Source: an uncultured Lachnospiraceae bacterium (GTDB taxonomy: Bacteria; Bacillota; Clostridia; Lachnospirales; Lachnospiraceae). From it: a DNA stretch of 19,827 nucleotides. A program made the translations under genes and the position numbers. The DNA is taken from NCBI GenBank assembly GCA_910578795.1, contig CAJTSD010000056.1:1-19827 (forward strand), in the 5' to 3' direction. A model generated the notes under the pieces. The model was not told the DNA's origin, searched no databases, and saw nothing but the letters and a program-made list of their open reading frames with translations. Positions 7,801 through 14,941 of this stretch are shown one piece after another (within the stretch, counting starts at the first letter, position 1; each line of letters opens with the position of its first letter).

Positions 7801-10800
7801 AAAGCACAAAAATTTCCAAGGATAAAAAAGGAAAGCAGATTATCAAGAGCAGGTCATACAGATATGCCTTTGACGATGTTCCCGCTGCACTTGAGCAGAA
7901 TATTCTTTCAGAGCGTTCCGGCTCTATTAGCCGCGATGAAAGCACAGGTACCGTGCTGGAGGCTGAAAAATATGAAATGAAGCTCGATGAGTCAGGGCAT
8001 GTATATAAGAGTGCGAGATTACAATGGAACGGTACAGGCGATCCGTCTTACGAAAACATGGATCATTGGATAAGGACGGAAGAAGCGCTCAAAACCGACA
8101 AGTACTGTAATGAACTTACGACGTCGAACGCTTTTGGCGTGTGTAATACAACGATTTATGACAAAAACGCCGATGTCGTGATTGCGCAGATAACCGATTG
8201 CAGGTATGAGGAAGCGCTCTATTGCGGGTTTGAGGAATATGAGGATTTCAGGGGGCTTGCGTTTGGGAAAGGGGACATTCGGCAGGCAGCTACGGCGGCG
8301 CAATGCTATTCGGGGACACGTTCTTTACATGTGAAGTCAGGAATTGAACTGACTGCATCGGTCGAATTGGTTCGTCCGGAGGGGGTACTGGTATCCTTTG
8401 CAGTCAATGCCACAAAACCGATATCCGTCCAATGCGGAAGCGTTACGGAAATCCTTGATGAGAAAAACATAGCTTATGGCAAATGGAGCAGAGCTGCACT
8501 GCCAATGACTGGAAAAGTCAACCGCCTCGTAACGTTTCGCTCTGATGGGGATTTTTACATAGACGCGCTTTTTGTGACACCGCTTACGGCGCAGGCTTCT
8601 GCTTCCGTATACAACGGCGATCATTTCAACGTCTGTGCAAAGCATGAAAATACGCTTGCAGGTACAAGAACCTATTATGACAGAATGCAAAGCGCCATAG
8701 CAAATGCCGATGATTTTGGCAGGTTATTAGGATTCAACAATACATCAAGGAAGAACGGACTTGCGGAGACCTTTTCCGTGAAAGCAGTTTCGGAAAGTGC
8801 AGTATATGATTGTAACGTCGGTTCTGTTGATAATTCCTTATTTTTAACCCTTCCGAATGGATTTGACTGTAGTCCGCGGACAGACTTTGCAGTCTTTACA
8901 AAAATAAAAAGCAAAAACAGACAATCCGCGCCCGTGTTTTCGTTTGGGAACGTGTCTGTCAAAATGGAAAACGGAACGTGGCATTTTCGTGACGGTATCG
9001 TGGATAAAACCGCAGCGGATTTAGAGTATGGTGAAACCTATATGCTCGTAAAAGCGGGCAGGTTTATCCGTTTTATGGGAGAAGGAAATGTCCTGTTTAC
9101 GGAGGAGATATCGGATTTTGGAGCGGTACGCCTTTTGGTAAAAACAGACAGCATCGGACAAATAGCGGTCTTTGGTTATATTCCGGAGCCATCCTTGTCC
9201 ATCCGCTATTCTGATTTGAGCGGACGTTGTATACAGACTCAAAGCATGACAAACAAAGGTTTGGAGGTAAAGCATCATATCTACAACAGCGTGGGGGCTT
9301 TGGAGAGCGAAACGGCAGTTGCGCTTGTACCTGACGCGAATTTTGGGTACAGGGAACATTTTGTTACAGGATATCAAAGTATGTCGGAGCCGGTCAGCGG
9401 GGAGATTGCGGATTTATTTCCGGAGGCGCAGGGATATCCGTTTTCGTCTGTCCGATACACCTGTGACGAACAGTGCCGTCCGGTGGAAAATTCTTCCTTT
9501 GGTGCAAGGTTTCGGATGGGCGGAGATCATACGGCAGCCGCATTTACGGCAGCAGCCGTTTCGTTACCGTTTGGAATTTCGGATCATACGTGTGTTGCGC
9601 ATTCGGTTACAGGCATGGATCATGTTTCAACGACACGGATTAACGATGGCTCCGGTCTGATTATGACGATGGAGCAGCAGGGCAAAGAGCGCATTGTCAC
9701 AGCCTATGAAAACAATATCAGGGGACAGCATGAAAAGATTTACTATCCCAACTATTTTGCAGGGGATGCTTTGGCAGTCGGAGAGATTACATACGATGCA
9801 CTTGGATATATCTCAAGCCGAAGGGAGCCGGATTATTCGCTGGTAAGAACCATATATGACTCTTATGGACGGCTGCGGTTTTTAAGCAGTGATCCCAAGG
9901 AAGAATTTTACGTTTATCACATTTATGATGCATATGGGAGAGAAACGCAGGTCGGTTCGGTCGATGCAAAGTACAACGAAGAGGCGCTTCGGAAAACAGC
10001 GGACGAGGTCGGTAAACCGCCTGTCGGTGCAAAGCCGTCCAAGCAGATATACTATTATGATGGAACAGAAACAAAAAATGCCCATGAAATAGGGCGTGTT
10101 GCAAAAGTAGTTACATATAACGATGATAACCATGTTGTAACAGAAACATATCATTATGACAAATGTGGGAATGTCAGTGAATATTTGGTAACGGTCAACG
10201 GTCATACGGAGCATGTTTTTACGCAATACGATTTGTCGGGAAGGGTTCTGTCAAGAACGACATCGAATCCGAAAGACGGAATCCTGGAGTATGGATACGA
10301 TAGTTCCGGTCGTGTAAAGGAGATTCGGTATAACGGCGAACCGATATACGCGACGGAGTACGAACCAAACGGAAAGCTGACTGCAGAGCTGTTTGGAAGC
10401 AGGAAGCGCTCCTACAAGTATAATTTAGCACACGCGCCATCCGAACTGGCGGATGACGTTGTGACGCAGAAGCTGGAATATGAGGAAGACCATTTTGATT
10501 CCGGCAAAATTACGCAGATTACGACAAGCATAAAAGGTGCGGATTCTGTTTTTGCCAAGGAGTACACACGCAAGGTTTCCTATGATGCGCTGGGAAGGCT
10601 TTCTTCGGTGACGGATTTGGAGAAGCCCCAAACTGTTATCGCGTATGACTGCAACAGTAACCCTCAAAATGGATTTGACACAGAAACGTTGGAGTATCAA
10701 AAGGGATCCAACCATCTGCTCCGGTCGGAGGATACGGCTTATTCGTATAACAGCAGCGGTGCGGTGGTGGAAGCCGGAGCGTGCGGGATTGTATATGACA

Positions 10801-12272
10801 GGGTTTTTGAGCATGTTGTCAAACTGCAAACCGACGATGGTGAAACGAACTATATGTATGGTGCAGACGGCATTTGCATGCACAATGAGGACGGCATAGA
10901 CACGTATTGTGTATCGATTGGCGGCAAGACAGTGCTTGAGCGGGATGCTTCAGGCTTGCTGAGGCTCTATGTATACGGCGCCAACGGGATAGCGGCGGAG
11001 ATTGTGGACGGGAAGGTTTACTGGCTGCTGAAGGATTATCAGGGGTCGGTTGTTGCGGTGTGTGACCAGAACACGGTTTGCAGGGCATACCGCTATGCAG
11101 TCGGGGGTGCGGTAGAATACCGTTATTCCGATGAAACGGTAAAAGGACTGGCAGCGATTGGATTTATCGGTGCGAGAGATATTGCAGGCAAAACAGGTAT
11201 CCCAATTTATAGATTCGAACACAGGTTCTATGATTCGAACACAGGAAGATTTCTTTCCGTTGATCCGATGGCACAGTTTGCAAATCCGTATGTCTATGGC
11301 AATGCCGACTGGATTAATTATGTCGATCCGGACGGTGCCTGGTCGTGGGGATTGTTTGGGGCGATACTGGGTGGTATCGTTGCAGCTGCAGCCGGTGTGG
11401 TGCTGACAATTGTGTCAGGCGGGCTGGCAGCTCCTGCATTGGCGGTAACGCTTGGGCTGGTGGGCGCCGGACTTGTGGGCGCCGGAGCCGGTTCTGCCAT
11501 TTATGGAATTTCTACGGCAGTAAAAGGCGGCGATTTTAATGTAAAGGATTGGGGGATTACCGTCGGCTGCGGATTTGTGTTTGGCGCGTTGACAGCCGGA
11601 GTCGGGGCAATGATTCCCGGGACATGCCTGGTTGGCATCGGATGCTCGGCGGCAGTGTCCAACTTTATCACGGATGTAGGGACGGGAATTGTGACAGGAA
11701 TTTTGGACGGGTATGTGACCAACGGATTTTTGAATCTTGTACATGGTGGCGATTTTAATGCGAACGCAGGAACTGCGATATGGCAGGGAGCAGTGTGCGG
11801 CGCGGTTGTCGGCGCGTTTGCTGGATTGGCGTCGGGATTCCGTTCCAATGTTGCGAGAAATATCGGTTCCCGTGAAGGCGGATATGAGATCGGAATCGGG
11901 ACGGAACTGCATCGGAAACAGATGTTTAACCATTCCATGCTTGGAATGTATAAGAACAATAATCTTGAGGCAGTACGGGATGTTTGGCCTTTGAGAAATG
12001 GCGGGACGCATGTGCAGAGACGTTTGGAGGAGCTGATTAATCAAGAAGCTGAGAGTCTTAGACTGAGCAGACTGAGAGTGACAGACAAGACTTATGAGTC
12101 GATAAGAAGCAGACTTCCTAAGTTGGGTAATACAGATGCGCATTTCAGCGTTTACACAAACTCATGTACGGGAAATGTGATTAATTGGATAGCGGAGGGA
12201 GGCATATGCCCGCCTTTCTGGGTCAGATGGCCTAGCGCTTTGCGCTTTTGGGCATATCTTGCATCAATATAA
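4836..12272 (+). CDS. Giant SpvB/RHS-type protein with a variable C-terminal toxin-like domain
   Basis: This 2478-residue protein resembles the shell of polymorphic RHS and Tc-type (BC) toxins. The N-terminus (about residues 20-90: GNLSFPVVLASLDGRDGLGF, then YSPS...VVGWNW) has the SpvB-like pattern. A long beta-rich middle is followed by many YD-repeat units from about residue 1640 (YDALGYI, IYDSYGRL, IYDAYGRE, YDSSGRV). The RHS core ends with GRFLSVDPMAQ (2137 on), YVYGNAD and DPDG (2164-2167), which marks the junction with the variable tip. After it come Gly/Ala-rich hydrophobic helices (about 2170-2335), then a tip of about 140 residues with His2366 (NHSMLGMY) and Cys2444 (TNSCTGNVINWI), suggestive of a permuted papain-like hydrolase. 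There is no signal peptide. The start overlaps the Sel1 stop and has AAGGAGG about 8 nt upstream. No typical immunity gene follows directly. RHS shells enclose and release the tip; the target cell is unknown. Confidence 0.9.
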   Translation: MNENNPFSAPTPARGGQSADIGYKNIQSDVNLYRGNLSFPVVLASLDGRDGLGFSLQVNYSPSSEEAFRGSNADSISSVVGWNWTMPLAYIAVSSRAQKETYNTAYFLVSDGGQYPLYQTKKDADAVHFYSVEHPLWKIRLVTKKDEVYWEILKENGHKFTYGLGNSAEVNVAWGNFTGAYNGGGGKPYPVGWYLSKVESPKGGILAFEYDNIKMPLGGSAFTSEIYLKRVTASYGHSVELFYAQKTPDEYAPANMPQQGRLLYQGICENRYLSQIEVKNPAGTLLYRQILEYNLISSAPKEHKRLLMSVTQQLPTGENMTPIRFEYDADTAWLSKKTMPMNGSVSYTYEQQTLAKYHPDGHMDCDSSDSDNNMQTISGADFIAVCMQKGDRLQFQIQYFDGIWKNYTDTYFAGVSADDARLYAGDGLVAIVYHMSSKNSYVLRLYKRSPVRCADWDAVEYYLKESKRPSVTCGDSFVGIQYFGQKQLEIYQYYYTDCTWHIYRIPVDPMAHNVLCAGRNCIFGAYGQGTKNVRLMSFYADENHDWLAGNYLDVPADVDWEYKDIVPPLSINASIGSAAFFKYDKGTDRTLATLVAFGWDIQYQFTGYQIFEIAQSGEIGNPVQYTIATDTMIGFANTAYRYTPMGYIKCELLSPRKNCQYVYGYGSDLFVGAELDRKTVNYYAMRFDPYKNAWTKDGAPAVKSVSADQINCPIVSGVYAVMGTTVFRRNGNGTWISLGTLPKDAELSSVRLSTVGGAYLAYNLNNKNNMRVAPLYADGMAEHTEFQGEMLDNSLGYGCGISRFFTRTKSGIAFHKLAGNRYVGQYRQSAVTKLAYDYGTGTQKIFMEYHPDCARIDGSSLAFSQVSVIPADQNAGFGRTDYLYFTGASPDDFSYPTDTKTNVKDYYSHFSGRLYATVEYDAQNFVLCRNDTLFCALDVVGFCIVQTKNVKREYYNSFDFNSGSLTGQTAVIETVIDNEYDPDYYVLRKSTKISKDKKGKQIIKSRSYRYAFDDVPAALEQNILSERSGSISRDESTGTVLEAEKYEMKLDESGHVYKSARLQWNGTGDPSYENMDHWIRTEEALKTDKYCNELTTSNAFGVCNTTIYDKNADVVIAQITDCRYEEALYCGFEEYEDFRGLAFGKGDIRQAATAAQCYSGTRSLHVKSGIELTASVELVRPEGVLVSFAVNATKPISVQCGSVTEILDEKNIAYGKWSRAALPMTGKVNRLVTFRSDGDFYIDALFVTPLTAQASASVYNGDHFNVCAKHENTLAGTRTYYDRMQSAIANADDFGRLLGFNNTSRKNGLAETFSVKAVSESAVYDCNVGSVDNSLFLTLPNGFDCSPRTDFAVFTKIKSKNRQSAPVFSFGNVSVKMENGTWHFRDGIVDKTAADLEYGETYMLVKAGRFIRFMGEGNVLFTEEISDFGAVRLLVKTDSIGQIAVFGYIPEPSLSIRYSDLSGRCIQTQSMTNKGLEVKHHIYNSVGALESETAVALVPDANFGYREHFVTGYQSMSEPVSGEIADLFPEAQGYPFSSVRYTCDEQCRPVENSSFGARFRMGGDHTAAAFTAAAVSLPFGISDHTCVAHSVTGMDHVSTTRINDGSGLIMTMEQQGKERIVTAYENNIRGQHEKIYYPNYFAGDALAVGEITYDALGYISSRREPDYSLVRTIYDSYGRLRFLSSDPKEEFYVYHIYDAYGRETQVGSVDAKYNEEALRKTADEVGKPPVGAKPSKQIYYYDGTETKNAHEIGRVAKVVTYNDDNHVVTETYHYDKCGNVSEYLVTVNGHTEHVFTQYDLSGRVLSRTTSNPKDGILEYGYDSSGRVKEIRYNGEPIYATEYEPNGKLTAELFGSRKRSYKYNLAHAPSELADDVVTQKLEYEEDHFDSGKITQITTSIKGADSVFAKEYTRKVSYDALGRLSSVTDLEKPQTVIAYDCNSNPQNGFDTETLEYQKGSNHLLRSEDTAYSYNSSGAVVEAGACGIVYDRVFEHVVKLQTDDGETNYMYGADGICMHNEDGIDTYCVSIGGKTVLERDASGLLRLYVYGANGIAAEIVDGKVYWLLKDYQGSVVAVCDQNTVCRAYRYAVGGAVEYRYSDETVKGLAAIGFIGARDIAGKTGIPIYRFEHRFYDSNTGRFLSVDPMAQFANPYVYGNADWINYVDPDGAWSWGLFGAILGGIVAAAAGVVLTIVSGGLAAPALAVTLGLVGAGLVGAGAGSAIYGISTAVKGGDFNVKDWGITVGCGFVFGALTAGVGAMIPGTCLVGIGCSAAVSNFITDVGTGIVTGILDGYVTNGFLNLVHGGDFNANAGTAIWQGAVCGAVVGAFAGLASGFRSNVARNIGSREGGYEIGIGTELHRKQMFNHSMLGMYKNNNLEAVRDVWPLRNGGTHVQRRLEELINQEAESLRLSRLRVTDKTYESIRSRLPKLGNTDAHFSVYTNSCTGNVINWIAEGGICPPFWVRWPSALRFWAYLASI
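12204..12257 (+). other. Inverted repeats at the 3' end of the RHS gene (possible RNA structure)
   Basis: ATATGCCC (12204-12211) is complementary to GGGCATAT (12250-12257). Inside the loop AGCGC (12234-12238) and GCGCT (12242-12246) form a tight hairpin with a TTT loop. A run of seven T residues follows near 12281-12287, before the ribosome site of the next gene. It may act as an attenuator or mRNA processing/stabilising element that lowers expression of the two downstream genes. The bases are also coding, so chance is possible. Confidence 0.35.
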
Positions 12273-12305
12273 TTTTAATTTTTTTCATGAAAATGGAGGT
12301 ATAAC

Positions 12306-13049
12306 ATGTCAGAAACAAAGCAAAGCATTTATGTTTCCAAGGGTTGCCCATTGATTGTCAGCGGTACGGGAAATTGCCGTGAGTACAATTATGTTGTGCT
12401 TGAGAAAGGCGCGTTTATCCGAATCCTTGATGGGAGCAAATTTTCCATTGAGACTTTAACGCGTGAGATGCCGGCAGCGGAAGTTCCGATTTCTACCGTC
12501 GGGGATCAATCGTTTGAACAGGATGATAGCTATAGAGGATTTGATATCATTATCGCAGGAAGGGACGGCGAAAACGGCGAAAACGGCGGCGATGGGGGCA
12601 GCGGAAATCAAGGAGGAAATGCAGGTGGCGGCGGACGCGGAAAAGACGGATTGGCGTTAAACCAAAATTTTGATTTTACCGTTAAAAATTTAGAATTTGA
12701 CCTCAATATCTATTATGGCGGCGGCAAGGGCGGCGATGGCGGCAAGGGCGGCGATGGCGGAAACAGCAGTGGTGAAGGTCTGTTAGGCGGTTATGGCGGT
12801 GACGGCGGAATGGGCGGTGACGGCGGTGACCAATCGGATTTTACCCTTACGGTGACCTGTTCAAGCACGTCGGAACCGGCATCTGTCTGTAAAGTGACAA
12901 ATGCGGCATCGATGGGTGGCAAAGGAGGTCAAGGAGGCATCGGCGGCAGTCCCGTTCCTACATCCGGCAATAATGGTGGCAGCCGTGGAACTGACGGAAG
13001 CAAAGGTGGCAAAGGCAGGGTAATTCTAAATGGCGAGGAGGTTGGATAA
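12306..13049 (+). CDS. Glycine-rich repeat protein, third gene of the RHS operon
   Basis: These 247 residues are of unknown family. Residues 1-90 look beta-rich and globular (KGCPLIVSGTGNC, then YNYVVLEKGAFIRILDG). Residues about 94-118, 137-172 and 205-240 are three blocks of GG-x and G-x-x motifs (GENGGDGGSGNQGG, GGGKGGDGGKGGDGG, GGKGGQGGIGG), separated by short beta-like inserts (FDFTVKNLEFDLNIYY and FTLTVTCSS). The protein ends GRVILNGEEVG. Such tracts can pack as polyglycine-II helix bundles, as in some phage tail-tip adhesins; that comparison is inference. GGAGG lies 7 nt before the ATG. There is no signal peptide or membrane segment. It sits where an RHS immunity protein would be expected but does not look like one. 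It may be a structural or adhesive partner. Confidence 0.8.
   Translation: MSETKQSIYVSKGCPLIVSGTGNCREYNYVVLEKGAFIRILDGSKFSIETLTREMPAAEVPISTVGDQSFEQDDSYRGFDIIIAGRDGENGENGGDGGSGNQGGNAGGGGRGKDGLALNQNFDFTVKNLEFDLNIYYGGGKGGDGGKGGDGGNSSGEGLLGGYGGDGGMGGDGGDQSDFTLTVTCSSTSEPASVCKVTNAASMGGKGGQGGIGGSPVPTSGNNGGSRGTDGSKGGKGRVILNGEEVG
12720..12755 (+). repeat. Tandem 18-bp repeat inside the glycine-rich gene
   Basis: The unit GGCGGCAAGGGCGGCGAT occurs twice head to tail (12720-12737, 12738-12755) and is followed by a partial third copy. It encodes GGKGGD. Identical copies suggest recent slippage expansion, so tract length may vary between strains. Confidence 0.8.
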
Positions 13050-13051
13050 GA

Positions 13052-14683
13052 ATGGCAAAATCACTTCTTTCACTATTTAAAGAAGGGCAGACAGAGCTTG
13101 ATTTTTCGGATTCGGAACAGGCAAAGGCGTATATTGACTTATTCGGCGGTGAGGAATATGTGAAATCCAAATACCCGCTCTTTTACCAGGCATGGCAGCG
13201 TACGCAAAAGTATGCGTCGGAGCAGTTGAATGATACAAGCGGAATCCAGAAATACGGTTGTTCGCTTGATGCAATCTATACTGTTACAGACCAAAAAGCA
13301 GGTCATGGAAAAAATTCTGCTTCGACAAGGCTGGTGGGCGATGTAAACTTCACTGCTGTTCCTCCGATTCCGGTATTTATTCAGGGAGAAATGTCGGACG
13401 AGACGGAACATACACTGATTGATACATTTAGCACACTTTTTACACCGGAAGATTTTGATGAGAAGGATTTTTTAAAGAAGTCTCTTAGCGCTGACTTGAC
13501 AAAGGTATATTCTGGAAAAGCAAAAAGCATTCATGCGCAAACAGCGGCCAGCTATGGAAACAATAATGGATTGCTGAAAGCGGAAAAGCATGAACAATGG
13601 ACGACACTGATTGGTGGAAGTGAAGTTTTTAAGGAAATAACAATTACTGACCCGAAATCATCAAAAAATAATAATCCGATCAATTTTGTATATGGCCGTC
13701 CTGCTGATTCAAACACCGATTACAGTGTTACGGATGCACAGGCGCATGTGGAGCGGAATCCTGATAAAACGGGAAAGAAAACAGGTATTTACCTTACAGT
13801 AAATGGTGCGTTTACGACAATAGACAGTGTAACTCCGCAAGAGTACGCCATGGATGCGCAGTCGTATAGGACACAGCTCCAGTTTGCCAACGAAGGAATC
13901 GTGTATTATGACCATGAACCCTCGGAAATCGCAAGATTTTTTACGGTTTCTGGTAAAAAGGTCCAATTCTCCTATGCTCCGTTTTGGGGAGACGGGCAAA
14001 AGATAGATTGTAGCAAGTTTGGCACAAATGCGACACTCTATCTACACTTACAGGGGTATTTTAAAATTCAAGTAGAAGGAATAGGCATACTGAATGTCCC
14101 TTTTAGTATCAAAAGTGCGGATTCCTCTCCCGACGGACAGTTTTACCGCTCTGAAAACAGCTCCACGGTATATATACCTCCGCTGCATATTTTGTGGGGA
14201 TGCTTTAGCAAAAACTGTCAGGTCAGAATGGAGAACGGGACGCAAAAGGCAATCACAGAGCTTACCTCGGGCGAGATGGTTCTGTGTGAGGACGGCTCGG
14301 CAGCAGAGGTGATATCGGTATCCGTTGGCGGTCATGAGGATAAAATGATTCATATTGAAACAGCTGACGGGCATTCGATTGAAGTAAGCGATTACCATCC
14401 GATTAAGACAAAAAACGGAACAATCGCGGCACTGGACTTGCGCCCGAACGACGTTGTCATTTTGGAAGACGGGGAGTCCCCGGTGCTCTACACGTATCTT
14501 GTCGATTATGATGATGAGGTGTGCAGCGTTTTGCTGAATGGCAAGTTTTTGATTGTAAACGGATTTATAACAGGCGACGCACAGATACAAAGGGATGTGC
14601 AGCATAAGGAAGCAGAACCGCTTAGTGAAGAGTCGTTGGCATTGGCGAGAGAGATGGAACTTGCGTTTGGAGAGTTGCTATAA
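13052..14683 (+). CDS. Protein with C-terminal Hint (hedgehog/intein) domain, fourth gene of the RHS operon
   Basis: In this 543-residue protein residues 1-380 match no family I recognise; they look mixed alpha/beta without signal peptide or membrane segments. Residues about 384-515 form a Hint domain. It starts with Cys384 (WGCFSKNCQVRMENG), continues KAITELTSGEMVLCEDG, has the block-B His449 in VSDYHPIKT, and ends VCSVLLNGKFLIVNGFITGD. The terminal His-Asn of splicing inteins is absent, as in hedgehog-like or bacterial Hint domains that cleave rather than splice. Cys384 could drive an N-S acyl shift that releases residues 1-383. A helical tail of about 30 residues follows. The gene starts 2 nt after the glycine-rich gene, with GAGGAGG in the end of that gene. 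Hint domains often sit just before toxin tips in RHS proteins; here the domain is on a separate protein. It is the last gene before a terminator. Confidence 0.85.
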   Translation: MAKSLLSLFKEGQTELDFSDSEQAKAYIDLFGGEEYVKSKYPLFYQAWQRTQKYASEQLNDTSGIQKYGCSLDAIYTVTDQKAGHGKNSASTRLVGDVNFTAVPPIPVFIQGEMSDETEHTLIDTFSTLFTPEDFDEKDFLKKSLSADLTKVYSGKAKSIHAQTAASYGNNNGLLKAEKHEQWTTLIGGSEVFKEITITDPKSSKNNNPINFVYGRPADSNTDYSVTDAQAHVERNPDKTGKKTGIYLTVNGAFTTIDSVTPQEYAMDAQSYRTQLQFANEGIVYYDHEPSEIARFFTVSGKKVQFSYAPFWGDGQKIDCSKFGTNATLYLHLQGYFKIQVEGIGILNVPFSIKSADSSPDGQFYRSENSSTVYIPPLHILWGCFSKNCQVRMENGTQKAITELTSGEMVLCEDGSAAEVISVSVGGHEDKMIHIETADGHSIEVSDYHPIKTKNGTIAALDLRPNDVVILEDGESPVLYTYLVDYDDEVCSVLLNGKFLIVNGFITGDAQIQRDVQHKEAEPLSEESLALAREMELAFGELL

Positions 14684-14708
14684 ATATAATTGTATGGCTT
14701 TAAAAAAA

Positions 14709-14739
14709 TTAGCCCTATCGTAAGATAGGGTTAATTTTA
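14709..14739 (+). terminator. Terminator hairpin closing the RHS operon
   Basis: TTAGCCCTATC (14709-14719), a GTAA loop, and GATAGGGTTAA (14724-14734) form an 11-bp stem with one G-U pair. It is followed by TTTTA and preceded by a run of A residues, so it could work in both directions. It lies 26 nt after the Hint-gene stop. Confidence 0.8.
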
Positions 14740-14786
14740 TAGGTGGTGGCATATTCTAAATAGAAAGGTAGTCAATTTTTAAAGAA

Positions 14787-14820
14787 GGAATAATAGGTAT
14801 ATTTTTATGGAACAATAGGT
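14787..14820 (+). promoter_or_regulatory. Tandem direct-repeat operator, copy 2
   Basis: GGAATAATAGGT (14787-14798) and GGAACAATAGGT (14809-14820) start 22 bp apart, exactly as at 2464-2497, and again end 3 bp before the -35 box. Across the four repeats the pattern is GGAAYARTMGGT. Conservation is highest in the repeats and promoter boxes, as expected for a selected protein-binding site. Confidence 0.7.
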
Positions 14821-14823
14821 TCA

Positions 14824-14852
14824 TTGACTATAATTTTATTAATATGTAGAAT
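14824..14852 (+). promoter_or_regulatory. Sigma-A promoter of the ATPase-phosphoribosyltransferase operon
   Basis: TTGACT (14824-14829), a 17-nt spacer and TAGAAT (14847-14852) match the promoter at 2501-2529 in boxes and spacing. Transcription would start near 14860, giving a leader of about 140 nt before the ATG at 15001, much longer than in copy 1. Confidence 0.75.
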
Positions 14853-14899
14853 AATTGTAGATAATGAGTTTGTTGCAATAAAAGGGTTGGGGAGTATAA

Positions 14900-14941
14900 A
14901 TGATACAATTGATGTCTAGTTGCAATAGAACTTGCTTTTGA
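14900..14941 (+). other. Possible leader peptide ORF or decayed gene start
   Basis: Within the leader of the next operon an ATG at 14900 opens a 13-codon ORF, MIQLMSSCNRTCF, that ends at TGA 14939-14941. GGGGAG lies 5 nt upstream, so ribosomes could load. In the frame aligned with the Sel1 start the sequence is broken (ATA start, early TAG). It is either a remnant of the copied gene start or a short regulatory leader. Confidence 0.3.

Larger units (their letters stand above)
14787..14907 (+). repeat. Duplicated promoter-leader module, copy 2
   Basis: This is the partner of 2464-2583. Its right end, a G-rich ribosome-site-like stretch followed by ATAAATGATACA, aligns with the start of the Sel1 gene, but the initiator codon is ATA in place of ATG and an in-frame TAG follows at 14917-14919. 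It therefore looks like a promoter copied together with the first codons of a Sel1-like gene, now placed upstream of an unrelated gene. Confidence 0.7.

Noticed and set aside
11415..12143. 242-codon minus-strand frame opposite the RHS tip
   Set aside because: It lies antisense to the tip, has no recognised motif and a shadow-like composition; it is unlikely to be an antisense immunity gene.
375..14780. Shared AGAAAGGTAGT near 388 and near 14762
   Set aside because: An 11-base match is expected by chance several times in 20 kb, and the flanks do not align.
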